DNA of 64,000 bases from Corynebacterium yudongzhengii (GTDB lineage Bacteria > Actinomycetota > Actinomycetes > Mycobacteriales > Mycobacteriaceae): positions 1,984,001-2,048,000 of the forward strand of contig NZ_CP026947.1 in NCBI RefSeq assembly GCF_003065405.1, read 5' to 3'. The translations under genes and the position numbers were made by a program. Positions 55,383 to 64,000 of the stretch are shown here, piece by piece (the stretch's first letter is position 1; each line of letters opens with the position of its first letter). A model generated the notes under the pieces. The model saw only the letters and a program-made list of their open reading frames with translations. It ran no database searches and was not told the origin of the DNA.

Positions 55383-55922
55383 TTAGTCCCCGGTGTAGGC
55401 AGAAAGCAGACTGTCTTGGTTGTAGGCCAACCATTCGACGAGGTTGTCGCGCTCGGCAGCACGCGCTACGTCGTCGATCTCCTGGGCTGCGAGGTACAGC
55501 CGGAGGTCGTTGAGCCCCGCGATGAAGGCGGGCACTTCGTCGCCGGTCAGCGAGATCTGGACGGAGCCGTCCGGCCCCACCGCATCCGCGATGACGCGCA
55601 GGTGGTCGAGCTTGCCCGTAATGATGTCAGATTCGTGCAGGCTGCGCAGCAGACCGTTGTCACCGTCGTATTCCTCGTCGCCGCTGCGCTCGAAGTCCGG
55701 CAGCAGGCGCGCCAGCGAGGGATCGTCGGGGGCGTCGGTATGCCCGGTGGGCATGTCCATCATCTGGGCGAGCTCGTCGCGCGGGGCGGTGCGGGCGCGT
55801 TCCATGAGCGCGTCGGCGACCTGTGCGGTGAGATTACCGAGGACCTCGCGCTCCAGCGGATCCAACGTGGTGGTGTAGCGCGCGGCACGCATGAGCGGCT
55901 TCTTCACGGTCCACGGAGTCAT
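55383..55922 (-). CDS. DUF2017 protein
   Basis: A 179-residue soluble acidic protein with the DUF2017 layout: LDPLEREVLGNLTAQVADAL near residue 20, then RLLPDFERSGDEEYDGDNGLLRSLHESDIITGKLDHLRVIADAV. The family always lies beside clpS in actinobacteria, but its function is unknown. It begins 24 bp after clpS and ends 3 bp before the rhomboid start. Confidence 0.88.
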   Translation of the reverse strand: MTPWTVKKPLMRAARYTTTLDPLEREVLGNLTAQVADALMERARTAPRDELAQMMDMPTGHTDAPDDPSLARLLPDFERSGDEEYDGDNGLLRSLHESDIITGKLDHLRVIADAVGPDGSVQISLTGDEVPAFIAGLNDLRLYLAAQEIDDVARAAERDNLVEWLAYNQDSLLSAYTGD

Positions 55923-55946
55923 CTTCTTCGGTCTCCTTCGGTATTC

Positions 55947-56303
55947 CTATCCGGCCTGCTGCATCGTCGCCCAGAGCCCGGCGGTGTGCAGCTTCTTGAC
56001 GTCACCTTCTACCTTGTCCTTCTCTCCGGACGAGACGACGGCTTTGCCTTCGGTGTGGACCTGCATCATCAGCTCGGTGGCCCGTTTCTTGTCGTATCCT
56101 AAAACGGTCTGGAAGACATAGCTGACATAGCTCATGAGGTTGACGGGGTCATCCCAGACAATGCACAGCCACGGCAGGTTTTCGGCGGTGGCCGTGTCGA
56201 CGTCCAGCTGCTCGTCGAGCTCCGGGCTCGCCATGGGAGAACCCATGGTCACAACGCCCGGCCGTGTCCGGAAGGTGCGTGTGGGGGCGGTCTCGGCGTT
56301 CAT
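55947..56303 (-). CDS. clpS: ATP-dependent Clp protease adaptor ClpS
   Basis: A 118-residue adaptor that delivers N-degron substrates to ClpAP/ClpCP. The core reads [48 protein letters not shown]; the Asp-Asp and His positions shape the N-degron pocket. The N-terminal extension of about 40 residues is longer than in E. coli. ATG at 56303 has AGG upstream. First gene of the leftward clpS-rdgB set, divergent from pncB. Confidence 0.93.
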   Translation of the reverse strand: MNAETAPTRTFRTRPGVVTMGSPMASPELDEQLDVDTATAENLPWLCIVWDDPVNLMSYVSYVFQTVLGYDKKRATELMMQVHTEGKAVVSSGEKDKVEGDVKKLHTAGLWATMQQAG

Positions 56304-56377
56304 GTGCACCTATCTTAGTCAGCTTTGTTATCCGGCGGCAGGGGGCTAGCGCGAGGCACTCCGCTAAGGTTTTGGGT

Positions 56378-57733
56378 GTGAGTGATAAGAAGCTGGATGC
56401 AACCATCGATCGACCGGCCGCCTCGACGGCGCTGCTGACCGATAAATACGAACTGACGATGCTGCAGGCGGCGCTTAAAGACGGCACCGCCCACCGCGAG
56501 TGCGCCTTCGAGGTGTTCTCCCGCCGCCTTCCGAGCGAGCGTCGCTACGGCGTCGTCGGCGGCACGGAGCGCCTGGTGCGGGCCGTGGAGCACTTCGTCT
56601 TCACCGACGAACAGTTGAGCCAGCTCGACTTCCTCGACGATCGCACCCGCGAGTTCTTGAGGGATTTCCGCTTCCAAGGCCAGATCGACGGCTATCGCGA
56701 GGGCGAGTTGTACTTCCCCTACTCCCCCATCCTCACGGTGCGCGGCACCTTCGCCGAGTGCGTGATCTTAGAGACCGTGATCCTTTCGATCATGAACTCC
56801 GACTCCGCGGTCGCCTCGGCGGCGGCGCGCATGGTCACGGCTGCCGACGGCCGGCCGATCATCGAGATGGGTTCGCGGCGCACGCAGGAATACCAGGCGG
56901 TCACCGCCGCCCGCGCGGCGTATCTCGCGGGTTTCGCCGCCACCTCGAATCTGGAGGCCGCGCAGCGCTACGGCATCCCGGCCTCGGGGACGGCGGCGCA
57001 CGCCTGGACGCTGCTGCACATCAACGACGACGGCACCCCGAACGAGGCCGCCGCCTTTAAGGCGCAGATCGACGCGCTCGGCATCGACACCACCCTGCTG
57101 GTGGATACCTACGACATCGCCCGCGGCGTACGCACCGCGATCGAGGTCGCCGGCCCTGAGCTCGGCGGGGTGCGCATCGACTCCGGCGACCTCGGGGCGC
57201 TGACCCGGCGCGTGCGCGCGCAGCTCGATGAGCTCGGGGCGATCAACACGAAGATCATCGTCTCCTCGGATCTCGACGAGTTCGCCATCGCCGGCCTGCG
57301 CGGCGACCCCGTCGACGGCTTCGGGGTGGGCACCTCGGTGGTCACGGGCTCCGAGGCGCCGACGGCCGGGCTGGTGTACAAGTTGGTGGAGGTCAACGGA
57401 CACCCCGTCGCCAAGCGCTCCAGCGGCAAGGCCATGACCGGCGGGGCGAAGCGGGCCCTGCGCACCCACCGCTCCACCGGGGTGGCGATCGAGGAGATCG
57501 TCTACCCCTTCCACTCCGAGGCCCCGGATACCGGCCGCGCCACCGATGAGCAGCTGACCATCCCGCTCATGCGCGACGGACAGCGCACCGCAGTGCCCAC
57601 CCTGGAGGAATCCCGCGAGCACTTAGCCCGCCAGCTGACCAAGCTGCCCTGGGAGGGGTTGGCCCTGTCGCGCAACGAGCCGGCGATTACCACCCGGTTT
57701 ACCGGTTTCGCCGTGACTGACCGGGAGTACTAG
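56378..57733 (+). CDS. pncB: Nicotinate phosphoribosyltransferase
   Basis: A 451-residue enzyme that makes nicotinate mononucleotide from nicotinate and PRPP, consuming ATP. Conserved parts: LLTDKYELTMLQAALKDG, FEVFSRRLP, IEMGSRRTQEYQA, GTAAHAWTLL, LVDTYDIARGVRTA, GVRIDSGDLGALTRRVR and GVGTSVVTG. The start GTG at 56378 has AAGG 8 bases upstream; the open frame extending upstream overlaps clpS and is not conserved. The helicase gene follows 5 bp downstream. Confidence 0.95.
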   Translation: MSDKKLDATIDRPAASTALLTDKYELTMLQAALKDGTAHRECAFEVFSRRLPSERRYGVVGGTERLVRAVEHFVFTDEQLSQLDFLDDRTREFLRDFRFQGQIDGYREGELYFPYSPILTVRGTFAECVILETVILSIMNSDSAVASAAARMVTAADGRPIIEMGSRRTQEYQAVTAARAAYLAGFAATSNLEAAQRYGIPASGTAAHAWTLLHINDDGTPNEAAAFKAQIDALGIDTTLLVDTYDIARGVRTAIEVAGPELGGVRIDSGDLGALTRRVRAQLDELGAINTKIIVSSDLDEFAIAGLRGDPVDGFGVGTSVVTGSEAPTAGLVYKLVEVNGHPVAKRSSGKAMTGGAKRALRTHRSTGVAIEEIVYPFHSEAPDTGRATDEQLTIPLMRDGQRTAVPTLEESREHLARQLTKLPWEGLALSRNEPAITTRFTGFAVTDREY

Positions 57734-57738
57734 CACTG

Positions 57739-59682
57739 GTGTCGGATAGCGAACAGCCCCTCGCCCCCAGCACCCCCGAGCTTCTCGACGCCGCCGTCAC
57801 CGCCCTGGGAGGCAGCCGTCGAGAAGGGCAGCTCGCCATGGCCGAGGCCGTCACCGCCGCCATCGACGACGAGCGCCACCTCGCCGTCCAGGCCGGCACG
57901 GGCACCGGCAAGTCGCTCGCCTACCTCGTGCCCGCGATCCGGCACGCGCAGCAGTCCAAGACCACGGTGGTGGTCTCCACTGCCACGATCGCCCTGCAGA
58001 ACCAGCTGGTCCAGCGCGACCTGCCGCGCCTCGCTGACGCTTTAGAGGACCACCTCGAGCGCCGCCCGACCTTCGCGATCCTCAAGGGCCGGTCGAACTA
58101 CGTGTGCCTCAACAAGCTCGGCGCCGACGAGGAGGCCCCGGAGGCGCTTCTCGACGACACCGACATCTCCTGGACCGGCCGCCACGTCAAGCGCGTCCAC
58201 GAGTGGGCCCAGGAGACGGAGACCGGCGATCGCGACGACCTCGACCCGGGCGTGCCGGATCTGGCGTGGAAGCAGGTCAGCGTGAGCGCCAAAGAGTGCC
58301 TGGGGGCCAGCCGGTGCCCGCACGGCGAGGAGTGCTTCGCCGAGCATGCCCGCCAGGCGTCGCGGGAGGTGGATATCGTCGTCACCAACCACGCGATGCT
58401 GGCGATTGACGCGCTTGCCGACGTCGACATCCTCCCCGAACACGACGTCACCGTCATCGACGAGGCCCACGAGCTCGACGGGCGCATCACCTCCGTAGCC
58501 ACCAGCGAGATCTCGCCGCGCATCTTGAAACTAGCCGCCAACCGCGGCGGCAAGCTCGGTGCCGACGGCAAAGAGGACGACCTCACCGACCTCGCCGACG
58601 ACTTCGACGCCCTCCTCAAAACGCTCGACCCCGGCCGCTGGACCACGATTGATGAGACCACCCGGGGATCCCTCAACGGGCTTCGCGACGGCCTGTGGTC
58701 CCTCCGCGAGGCCATCGCCCGGCCCCGCGACGGCGAGGAACCCGACAAGGCGGCCGAGCGGGTCAACCTTGCCAACCACTTAGAGGACCTCCACGACGCC
58801 ATCGTGCGCATCCTCGGGGTGTTCGACGCCGGCACGGACCAAGACGTCGTCTGGCTGGATTCGCGCCAAGAGAGCCTGGCCGTCGCCCCGCTCTCGGTCG
58901 CCGGGTTGTTGCACGACAACCTCTTCGGCGAGCAGACCGTGATCCTCACCTCGGCCACCCTGGCTATCGGCGGGAGATTCGACGTCCTCGCCGCGAACTG
59001 GGGGCTGCCCCGCGGCAGCTGGGATAGCCTCGACGCCGGCTCCCCCTTCAACCCGGAGAAATCCGGCATCCTCTACACGGCTAAACACTTGCCGGCGCCC
59101 GGGCGCGACGGGCTCGCCGAGGAAACCCTGCAGGAAATCGCAGAGCTCATCACCGCCGCGGGCGGGCGCACCTTAGGCTTGTTCTCCTCCAAGCGGGCCG
59201 CCGTCCAGGCCGCGGAGGCGCTGCGCCCGCGCCTTCCCTTCGAGATCCTTTTGCAGGGCGAGGATGCGACGGGCGCGCTCGTCGAGAAGTTCTCCCGCAG
59301 CGAGAACGTCTGCTTGTTCGGGACGTTGAGCCTCTGGCAGGGTGTCGACGTCCCCGGCCGCTCCCTCTCGCTCGTAATCATCGACCGCATCCCGTTCCCG
59401 CGTCCCGACGACCCCCTGCTCCAAGCCCGCTCCGAAGCCGCCAACGCGGCCGGGCGCTCCGGGTTCATGGAGGTCTCCGCCACCCACGCCGCCCTGCTCA
59501 TGGCGCAGGGCGCGGGCCGGCTGCTGCGCTCCGTCGACGACCGCGGGGTGGTCGCCGTGCTGGACAACCGCCTGGTAACCAAGCGCTACGGCGGATTTCT
59601 GCGCGCCTCCCTGCCGCGGTTTTGGGACACCACCGACCCCGCGGTGGTGCGCGGGGCGCTCAAGCGGCTGGTGAGCTCTTAG
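57739..59682 (+). CDS. dinG: ATP-dependent DNA helicase, DinG/XPD-like
   Basis: A 647-residue superfamily 2 helicase. Walker A VQAGTGTGKSLAYL near residue 50, motif Ia STATIALQNQLV, DEAH box TVIDEAHEL, and C-terminal motifs LFSSKRAAVQA and QGAGRLLRSVDDRG. Four cysteines between motifs Ia and II (YVCLNK; ECLGASRCPHGEECF) fit an iron-sulfur cluster domain. It unwinds damaged or G-rich DNA structures. GTG at 57739; convergent with pth2, overlapping stops by four bases. Confidence 0.93.
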   Translation: MSDSEQPLAPSTPELLDAAVTALGGSRREGQLAMAEAVTAAIDDERHLAVQAGTGTGKSLAYLVPAIRHAQQSKTTVVVSTATIALQNQLVQRDLPRLADALEDHLERRPTFAILKGRSNYVCLNKLGADEEAPEALLDDTDISWTGRHVKRVHEWAQETETGDRDDLDPGVPDLAWKQVSVSAKECLGASRCPHGEECFAEHARQASREVDIVVTNHAMLAIDALADVDILPEHDVTVIDEAHELDGRITSVATSEISPRILKLAANRGGKLGADGKEDDLTDLADDFDALLKTLDPGRWTTIDETTRGSLNGLRDGLWSLREAIARPRDGEEPDKAAERVNLANHLEDLHDAIVRILGVFDAGTDQDVVWLDSRQESLAVAPLSVAGLLHDNLFGEQTVILTSATLAIGGRFDVLAANWGLPRGSWDSLDAGSPFNPEKSGILYTAKHLPAPGRDGLAEETLQEIAELITAAGGRTLGLFSSKRAAVQAAEALRPRLPFEILLQGEDATGALVEKFSRSENVCLFGTLSLWQGVDVPGRSLSLVIIDRIPFPRPDDPLLQARSEAANAAGRSGFMEVSATHAALLMAQGAGRLLRSVDDRGVVAVLDNRLVTKRYGGFLRASLPRFWDTTDPAVVRGALKRLVSS

Positions 59683-60416
59683 CTCTGATAAGGCAGGGCC
59701 ACGACGGTGGCCGAGTCCGGGGCGACCTCGGTGTAGCCGGCGTCACGCACGACGACGGCCTCCGGGTTGTCGGCCACCAGCTCCCGGAGACGCTGCGCCG
59801 GGTATTCGCGGACCTGGAGGGCAAAATCTTTGTCTGCCCAGCGGCGGACCCACTCGAGGTCCTGGGCGGCGGCGAGCAGCATCGAGCCGTGGCCGACCTG
59901 AGCGGCGGCCTTGCCGGTGGTCATCTCGAGATCCGCATTCACCGCGATGAGCGGCAGCCCGGGTGCCGGCTCGGCGGCGGATTCTTCGTCCATCGGAAGG
60001 TCCGTGCCCTTGATCTGCAACTTCTTGATCTCATGCGGAACGTCCGCGACCGCCGTGGGAACAAAGGCGCGGGCGAGCACGCCATCAGTCTCCATCGTGA
60101 CGCCGGGAAGCTTTTGGACGTCCTCCCAGGGCTTGTTGCGCCCACGGCGGGCGATCTTGCGGATCAGGTGGTCGTACCAGTGCTGCAGGCCCTCGTGCCA
60201 GCCGTCGTCGGTGACGGCACGATCGTCGAGGCACACGGCCACCACCGCGCGGGCAGCGGACTCCAGCAGCGGCGTGCGGCGCGGGCGCTCCGGCTTCGGG
60301 ATGTGCAACGCAATCTGCATGGCCTGCACGGTGGCGGGGTCATCCGGATCCTCGCTGCGGGCGTGGCGATCCGCCGACACGTTCTCGGCGAGAAACTTAT
60401 GTGCTTGGTCGAGCAC
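59679..60416 (-). CDS. Peptidyl-tRNA hydrolase, PTH2 type
   Basis: A 245-residue protein whose C-terminal half holds the Pth2 signature LIAVNADLEMTTGKAAAQVGHGSMLLAA, followed by FALQVREY and a later AVVVRDAGYTEVAPDSATVVAL. The N-terminal about 110 residues are additional and have no named domain. It would recycle stalled peptidyl-tRNA; Pth1 is the usual bacterial enzyme, so this may be a second one. The GTG at 60416 shares a base with the serB stop (TAGTG). Confidence 0.8.
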   Translation of the reverse strand: MLDQAHKFLAENVSADRHARSEDPDDPATVQAMQIALHIPKPERPRRTPLLESAARAVVAVCLDDRAVTDDGWHEGLQHWYDHLIRKIARRGRNKPWEDVQKLPGVTMETDGVLARAFVPTAVADVPHEIKKLQIKGTDLPMDEESAAEPAPGLPLIAVNADLEMTTGKAAAQVGHGSMLLAAAQDLEWVRRWADKDFALQVREYPAQRLRELVADNPEAVVVRDAGYTEVAPDSATVVALPYQS

Positions 60417-61693
60417 TAGGAGAGCTCCACCCGTCGATAAGTGCCGTCCTCCTGGTCGGCCAGCTCCACCTCGTGGCGGGGGATGCCCAGCATGTACAAC
60501 ACCTCGTCGAGGAACGGGTGATTCACGGAGGTATCGGCGACCTCCGTGAGCGCCGGCTTCGCGTTGAAAGCGATGCCCAAGCCCGCGGCGGAGATCATGT
60601 CGATGTCATTGGCCCCATCGCCGACGGCGACGGTCTGGTGCATCTCCAGCTGCGAATCAGCGGCAAACTCCCGGAGGAACTCCGCCTTCGCCTGGCGATC
60701 CACCACCTTGCCAACGACCCGGCCAGTCAGCTTACCGTTCTCGATCTCGAGGGTGTTCGCGCGCACGTAGTCGAGCTGGAGCTCCTCGGCCAGATCCTCG
60801 AGGACCTGGATAAACCCGCCCGAGACGACCGCGGTGCGATAACCCATGCGGTTCAGGGTACGAATGGTCGTGCGCGCGCCTGGGGTCAGCTCGATGGCGT
60901 TGGCGACCTCGTCGATCACCGACTCGTCCAAGCCCTCGAGTGCCTTCACGCGCTCACGCAACGACTCCTCAAAGTCGAGCTCTCCGCGCATGGCACGCTC
61001 AGTGACGGCGGCGACCTCCGCTTCCCGCCCGGCGTGCGCGGCGAGCATCTCGATGACCTCACCCGTAATCAGCGTGGAATCGCAATCGAAGCACACCAGG
61101 CGCTTCGAACGGCGCTGCAAGCCCGCGCGCTCCATGGCGATGTCGATGTTCGACTCCCACGCCACCTCCGCCAGCGCCTTGCGCACGTTCTGACCGCCAC
61201 CGGGTCCGGTATCCGGCACGGTGATAAACAACTCGAGGCCGGTCACCGGGTAATCAGAGATGCCACGGATACGGTCGATATTCGCACCGTAATTGGCGAG
61301 CGCACGGCCGACCTGCGACAGATCCTCGGCCGTCACCGGGTTACCCAAAATCACCACGGTATGCGTCGAACGCGGACGGCTGCCCGCGGTGGCATCCACC
61401 TCCGAATCCACGGTGATGGTCTGGCCGTAGCCTTTGAGCGAATCCTGCAGACCGGTGAGGATGCGCTCCTCGCGTTCGGGATCGAAACCGACGTACGCGG
61501 CTAGGGAGATCCGGCCCCGGAACAGGGCCTGCTCAGCATCGAGGAGCTGGACGCCGTTGGCCGCAAGCACGCGGAAGAACGTGGCGGACACACCAGGCGA
61601 ATCCGGGCCGGTAGAAGTAATCACTCCAGAGACGAACCCTTCAGACAGGGCGACGGAGGGAACTGAATTATGAGGGTCGTTTGTATCAGTCAC
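60416..61693 (-). CDS. serB: Phosphoserine phosphatase with N-terminal ACT domains
   Basis: A 425-residue protein. Two ACT-like regulatory domains cover about residues 18-95 (GVITSTGPDSPGVSATFFRVLAANGVQLLDAEQ) and 110-185. The HAD phosphatase follows: DCDST at 203-207, with Asp203 as nucleophile, VVSGGF (motif II Ser), and VGDGANDIDMISAAGLGIAFNAKP (motif III). It makes serine from phosphoserine, and the ACT domains suggest serine feedback, as in mycobacterial SerB2. It overlaps the pth2 start. Confidence 0.95.
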   Translation of the reverse strand: MTDTNDPHNSVPSVALSEGFVSGVITSTGPDSPGVSATFFRVLAANGVQLLDAEQALFRGRISLAAYVGFDPEREERILTGLQDSLKGYGQTITVDSEVDATAGSRPRSTHTVVILGNPVTAEDLSQVGRALANYGANIDRIRGISDYPVTGLELFITVPDTGPGGGQNVRKALAEVAWESNIDIAMERAGLQRRSKRLVCFDCDSTLITGEVIEMLAAHAGREAEVAAVTERAMRGELDFEESLRERVKALEGLDESVIDEVANAIELTPGARTTIRTLNRMGYRTAVVSGGFIQVLEDLAEELQLDYVRANTLEIENGKLTGRVVGKVVDRQAKAEFLREFAADSQLEMHQTVAVGDGANDIDMISAAGLGIAFNAKPALTEVADTSVNHPFLDEVLYMLGIPRHEVELADQEDGTYRRVELS

Positions 61694-61749
61694 GCTTCCT
61701 CATTCTGGCACGGAGGGTGCGGAAGTGCGAACAGAAGCTGTTGGGGTCT

Positions 61750-61825
61750 GGTTTTGAGTAAGTACCGACGGTCTTGGGGTTTTGAGGCCGAAACGGAGCT
61801 TAACGTCGGTAGTTACTCAAAAACC
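61750..61825. repeat. Long inverted repeat between serB and ctaD
   Basis: The left arm 61750-61770 and right arm 61804-61825 are inverted copies of 21-22 bases, beginning GGTTTT(T)GAGTAA and ending TACCGACG, differing by one base and a one-T indel. The loop is 33 bp. There is no T-run suitable for a terminator directly after either arm, and the arms are AT-richer than neighbouring sequence. Confidence 0.75.
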
Positions 61826-61896
61826 ACGGCGAGCCCACCCCGCTCGACCCACCGAAACAACCCACCACAACCCCACCCAATAACCCCGAAATAGCG

Positions 61897-61941
61897 AAAC
61901 CGCCTCGCCACGACCGTGGTCGGTGGCTACGAGGCGGTTTT
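61897..61941. terminator. Terminator of ctaD
   Basis: AAACCGCCTCG (61897-61907) pairs perfectly with CGAGGCGGTTT (61930-61940), and an inner GCCACGACC / GGTCGGTGGC stem extends it with one bulge. On the minus strand TTTCGCTATTTC follows. It stands 46 bp past the ctaD stop. Confidence 0.85.
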
Positions 61942-61986
61942 ACCTATCGTCAGGAATGACGGTCGCTGCCGTCAGCGGCGCGGAGC

Positions 61987-63756
61987 CTAGCTGCGAGCAG
62001 CGGCGTGCTTCGGGCCTTCCCCACCCTGCGGGTTGGTCCGAGAGACTTCCTCGCGCGGGTCGGCATCGTGGCCGACGTGGGCCTCGCGACGCATGCGCTC
62101 GACCATGTGCGGGTAGTGCAGCTCGAAGGCCGGACGCTCGGAGCGGATGCGCGGCAGGGACACGAAGTTGTGGCCCGGAGGCGGGCAGGAGGTAGCCCAC
62201 TCGAGGGAGTTGCCGTAACCCCACGGATCGTCGACGGTGACGACCTCGCCGTAGCGCCAGGAGCGGAACACGTTCCAGACGAACGGGATAACCGAGGCAC
62301 CCAGGATGAAGGAGAAGATCGTGGAGATCTGGTTGAGGAGGGTGAAGCCATCGGAATCCAGGTAGTCGGCGTAACGACGCGGCATGCCCATGTTGCCCAG
62401 CCAGTGCTGGACCATGAAGGTGCCCTGGAAGCCGATGAAGGTCAGCCAGAAGTGGATCTTGCCCAGGCGCTCGTCGAGCATACGGCCGGTCATCTTCGGG
62501 AACCAGAAGTAGACGCCAGCGTAGGAGGCGAACACCACGGTGCCGAACAGGGTGTAGTGGAAGTGGGCGATCAGGAAGTAGGACTCCGCCAGGTGGAAGT
62601 CCAGCGGCGGGGAGGCCAGCATGATGCCGGTGAGACCACCGAAGAGGAAGGTGGCCATGAAGCCCATCGCCCAAATCATCGGGGTCTGCCAGGTGATGTG
62701 GCCGTTCCACATGGTGCCGACCCAGTTGAAGAACTTCATACCGGTCGGGACCGCGATGAGGAACGTCATGAACGAGAAGAACGGCAGCAGCACGGCGCCG
62801 GTGACGTACATGTGGTGCGCCCAGACGGCCATGGACAGCGAGCCGATGGCCAGGGTGGCGAAGACCAGGCCGATGTAGCCGAAGACCGGCTTACGGGAGA
62901 AGACCGGGATGACCTCGGAGATCACACCGAAGAATGGCAACGCGAGGACGTAGACCTCCGGGTGGCCGAAGAACCAGAACAGGTGCTGCCACAGGATGGC
63001 GCCACCGTTGGCGGAGTCGTAGATGTTGCCGCCGAGCTTGCGGTCGTAGAGAACGCCGAGAGCAGCGGCCAGCAGCAGCGGGAAGATCATCAGGGCGATG
63101 ATCGAGGTGGTGAAGATGGACCAGCAGAAGACCGGCATGCGGAACATGGTCATGCCCGGTGCGCGCATGGTCAGAACGGTGGTGGCCATGTTGATGGCCG
63201 AGGCGACGGTACCGATACCGGTGGCACCGACACCGACGATCCACATGTCCGCGCCGATGCCCGGGGTGTGGACCTCGTCAGCCAGCGGCATGTACATGGT
63301 CCAGCCGAAGTCGGCGGCACCGCCCGGGGTGAGGAAGCCGGAGAGCATCGCGACACCACCGATGGTGGTGATCCAGAAGCCGAAGGCGTTCAGACGCGGG
63401 AAGGCGACGTCGGGGGCACCGATCTGCAGGGGCAGAACGTAGTTAGCGAAACCCCAGACGATCGGAGTACCGAACAGCAGCAGCATCACCGTGCCGTGCA
63501 TGGTGAACAGCTGGTTGAACTGCTCATTGGACAGAAACTGCAGACCCGGGGAGAACAGCTCCGCACGGATCAGCAGGGCCATCAGGCCGCCCAGGAAAAA
63601 GAAGCTGAACGACATGATGATGTACATGATGCCGAGCTGCTTATGGTCGGTCGTGGTGAGCATCATCCAGGCCTTGGAACCGCGCTTGGAATGCCCGGTC
63701 GGCTCTGGACGTTCCGGCGCGACGTAATTGTCGAGCCTTGGCGCCACAGCGGTCAT
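61987..63756 (-). CDS. ctaD: Cytochrome c oxidase subunit I (aa3 type)
   Basis: A 589-residue membrane protein with 12 helices, the catalytic subunit of the terminal oxidase. Ligand motifs are visible: [16 protein letters not shown] (haem a His), [17 protein letters not shown] (CuB His and cross-linked Tyr), WAHHMYVTG (CuB His pair) and [13 protein letters not shown] (haem His pair). The C-terminal tail ([27 protein letters not shown]) is charged and longer than in proteobacterial enzymes. AGGAGG six bases before the ATG. Subunit II is not adjacent. Confidence 0.97.
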   Translation of the reverse strand: MTAVAPRLDNYVAPERPEPTGHSKRGSKAWMMLTTTDHKQLGIMYIIMSFSFFFLGGLMALLIRAELFSPGLQFLSNEQFNQLFTMHGTVMLLLFGTPIVWGFANYVLPLQIGAPDVAFPRLNAFGFWITTIGGVAMLSGFLTPGGAADFGWTMYMPLADEVHTPGIGADMWIVGVGATGIGTVASAINMATTVLTMRAPGMTMFRMPVFCWSIFTTSIIALMIFPLLLAAALGVLYDRKLGGNIYDSANGGAILWQHLFWFFGHPEVYVLALPFFGVISEVIPVFSRKPVFGYIGLVFATLAIGSLSMAVWAHHMYVTGAVLLPFFSFMTFLIAVPTGMKFFNWVGTMWNGHITWQTPMIWAMGFMATFLFGGLTGIMLASPPLDFHLAESYFLIAHFHYTLFGTVVFASYAGVYFWFPKMTGRMLDERLGKIHFWLTFIGFQGTFMVQHWLGNMGMPRRYADYLDSDGFTLLNQISTIFSFILGASVIPFVWNVFRSWRYGEVVTVDDPWGYGNSLEWATSCPPPGHNFVSLPRIRSERPAFELHYPHMVERMRREAHVGHDADPREEVSRTNPQGGEGPKHAAARS

Positions 63757-63929
63757 TGGTTCCTCCTGACAACGAACGCGCCAGATTTGCGAGTAATCCG
63801 GACGCGTCTTGGTTTTTCAGTCGTTCACTCTAATCCCTGAGAACGACTTAATCCAGCTGTTTCCCAGACTGGAGACACAGTTATTGTATCCTCTCACTTC
63901 CCCAGGCAAGGCCCGATTCGACGACGTGG

Positions 63930-64000
63930 TTATTCGTCGATCGTGACCGCAGGGAAAGGGGCGCCGGCCGTGACGTACTCCACAGTCGCTTCCGCCGCCA
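63930..64000 (-). CDS. Possible C-terminal end of a gene cut by the window edge
   Basis: On the minus strand 23 codons are open up to TAA at 63932-63930, reading ...AAEATVEYVTAGAPFPAVTIDE. On the plus strand a GTG at 63970 with AAAGGGG upstream could instead start a rightward gene. The fragment is too short to identify, and one of the two is a shadow. The rest of 63757-63929 shows only the ctaD upstream region. Confidence 0.25.
   Translation of the reverse strand, partial: AAEATVEYVTAGAPFPAVTIDE

Noticed and set aside
62005..63840. A 611-codon open frame on the plus strand opposite ctaD
   Set aside because: The composition is extremely hydrophilic (His, Glu, Asp, Gly) as expected from the complement of a membrane protein gene; ctaD is certain.

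Overview
The window reads as a chromosomal segment of a high-GC Corynebacterium. It carries a single-chain type I fatty acid synthase with acpS and a fasR-like regulator, a corynebacterial metB, ctaD beside serB, and the block pncB-dinG / clpS-DUF2017-rhomboid-murI-MBL-rph-rdgB that is also seen in mycobacteria. No rRNA, phage, insertion sequence or CRISPR array was seen. Almost all of it looks like housekeeping chromosome; the accessory-looking parts are an ABC import operon (8-13.5 kb), an MFS exporter, two decayed membrane-protein genes and several repeat-filled intergenic gaps.

Layout. 0-8 kb: the start of rpiB, a DsbA-family mycothiol-type protein, aminopeptidase N, an acyl-CoA dehydrogenase-like flavoprotein, then a three-gene unit made of a membrane-anchored Asp/Trp-tailed protein, a sensor kinase and an OmpR-type regulator. 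7.5-16.7 kb: a fused CMD/AhpD protein with a complete peptide-type ABC importer, a divergent FAD/NAD(P)-binding protein, and metB. 16.8-25.6 kb: mscS, truncated haemoglobin, chrA, a thioesterase pair, ettA, an ssb paralogue with DnaA boxes, and a CopD-CtaG fusion. 25.7-33.8 kb: tRNA-Arg, two pseudogenes, a secreted trypsin-like protease, an SDR, oligoribonuclease, tRNA-His, a three-gene operon with an L,D-transpeptidase, and tRNA-Lys. 33.9-39 kb: two neighbouring glutaminases, gluconokinase, nicotinamidase and an MFS exporter. 39-50 kb: bcp-fasR facing acpS-fas. 50-64 kb: tRNA-Leu, the mycobacteria-like block, NAD salvage, a DinG helicase, Pth2, serB, ctaD and the edge of one more gene.

How genes work together. 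AcpS would arm the carrier domain of FAS-I, and the facing TetR gene probably controls it. PncA and PncB are two consecutive steps of nicotinamide salvage. CtaG-CopD and CtaD belong to aa3 oxidase assembly and function. RdgB, RNase PH, MurI, rhomboid and ClpS form one leftward gene set. A near-match to the McbR operator between the FAD protein and the ABC operon, with metB next door, suggests that this stretch may be a sulfur/methionine-responsive unit.

The most unusual signals are a family of about 90-bp nested palindromes (five copies in three intergenic gaps), three perfect DnaA boxes within 235 bp beside ssb, and a long inverted repeat between serB and ctaD.
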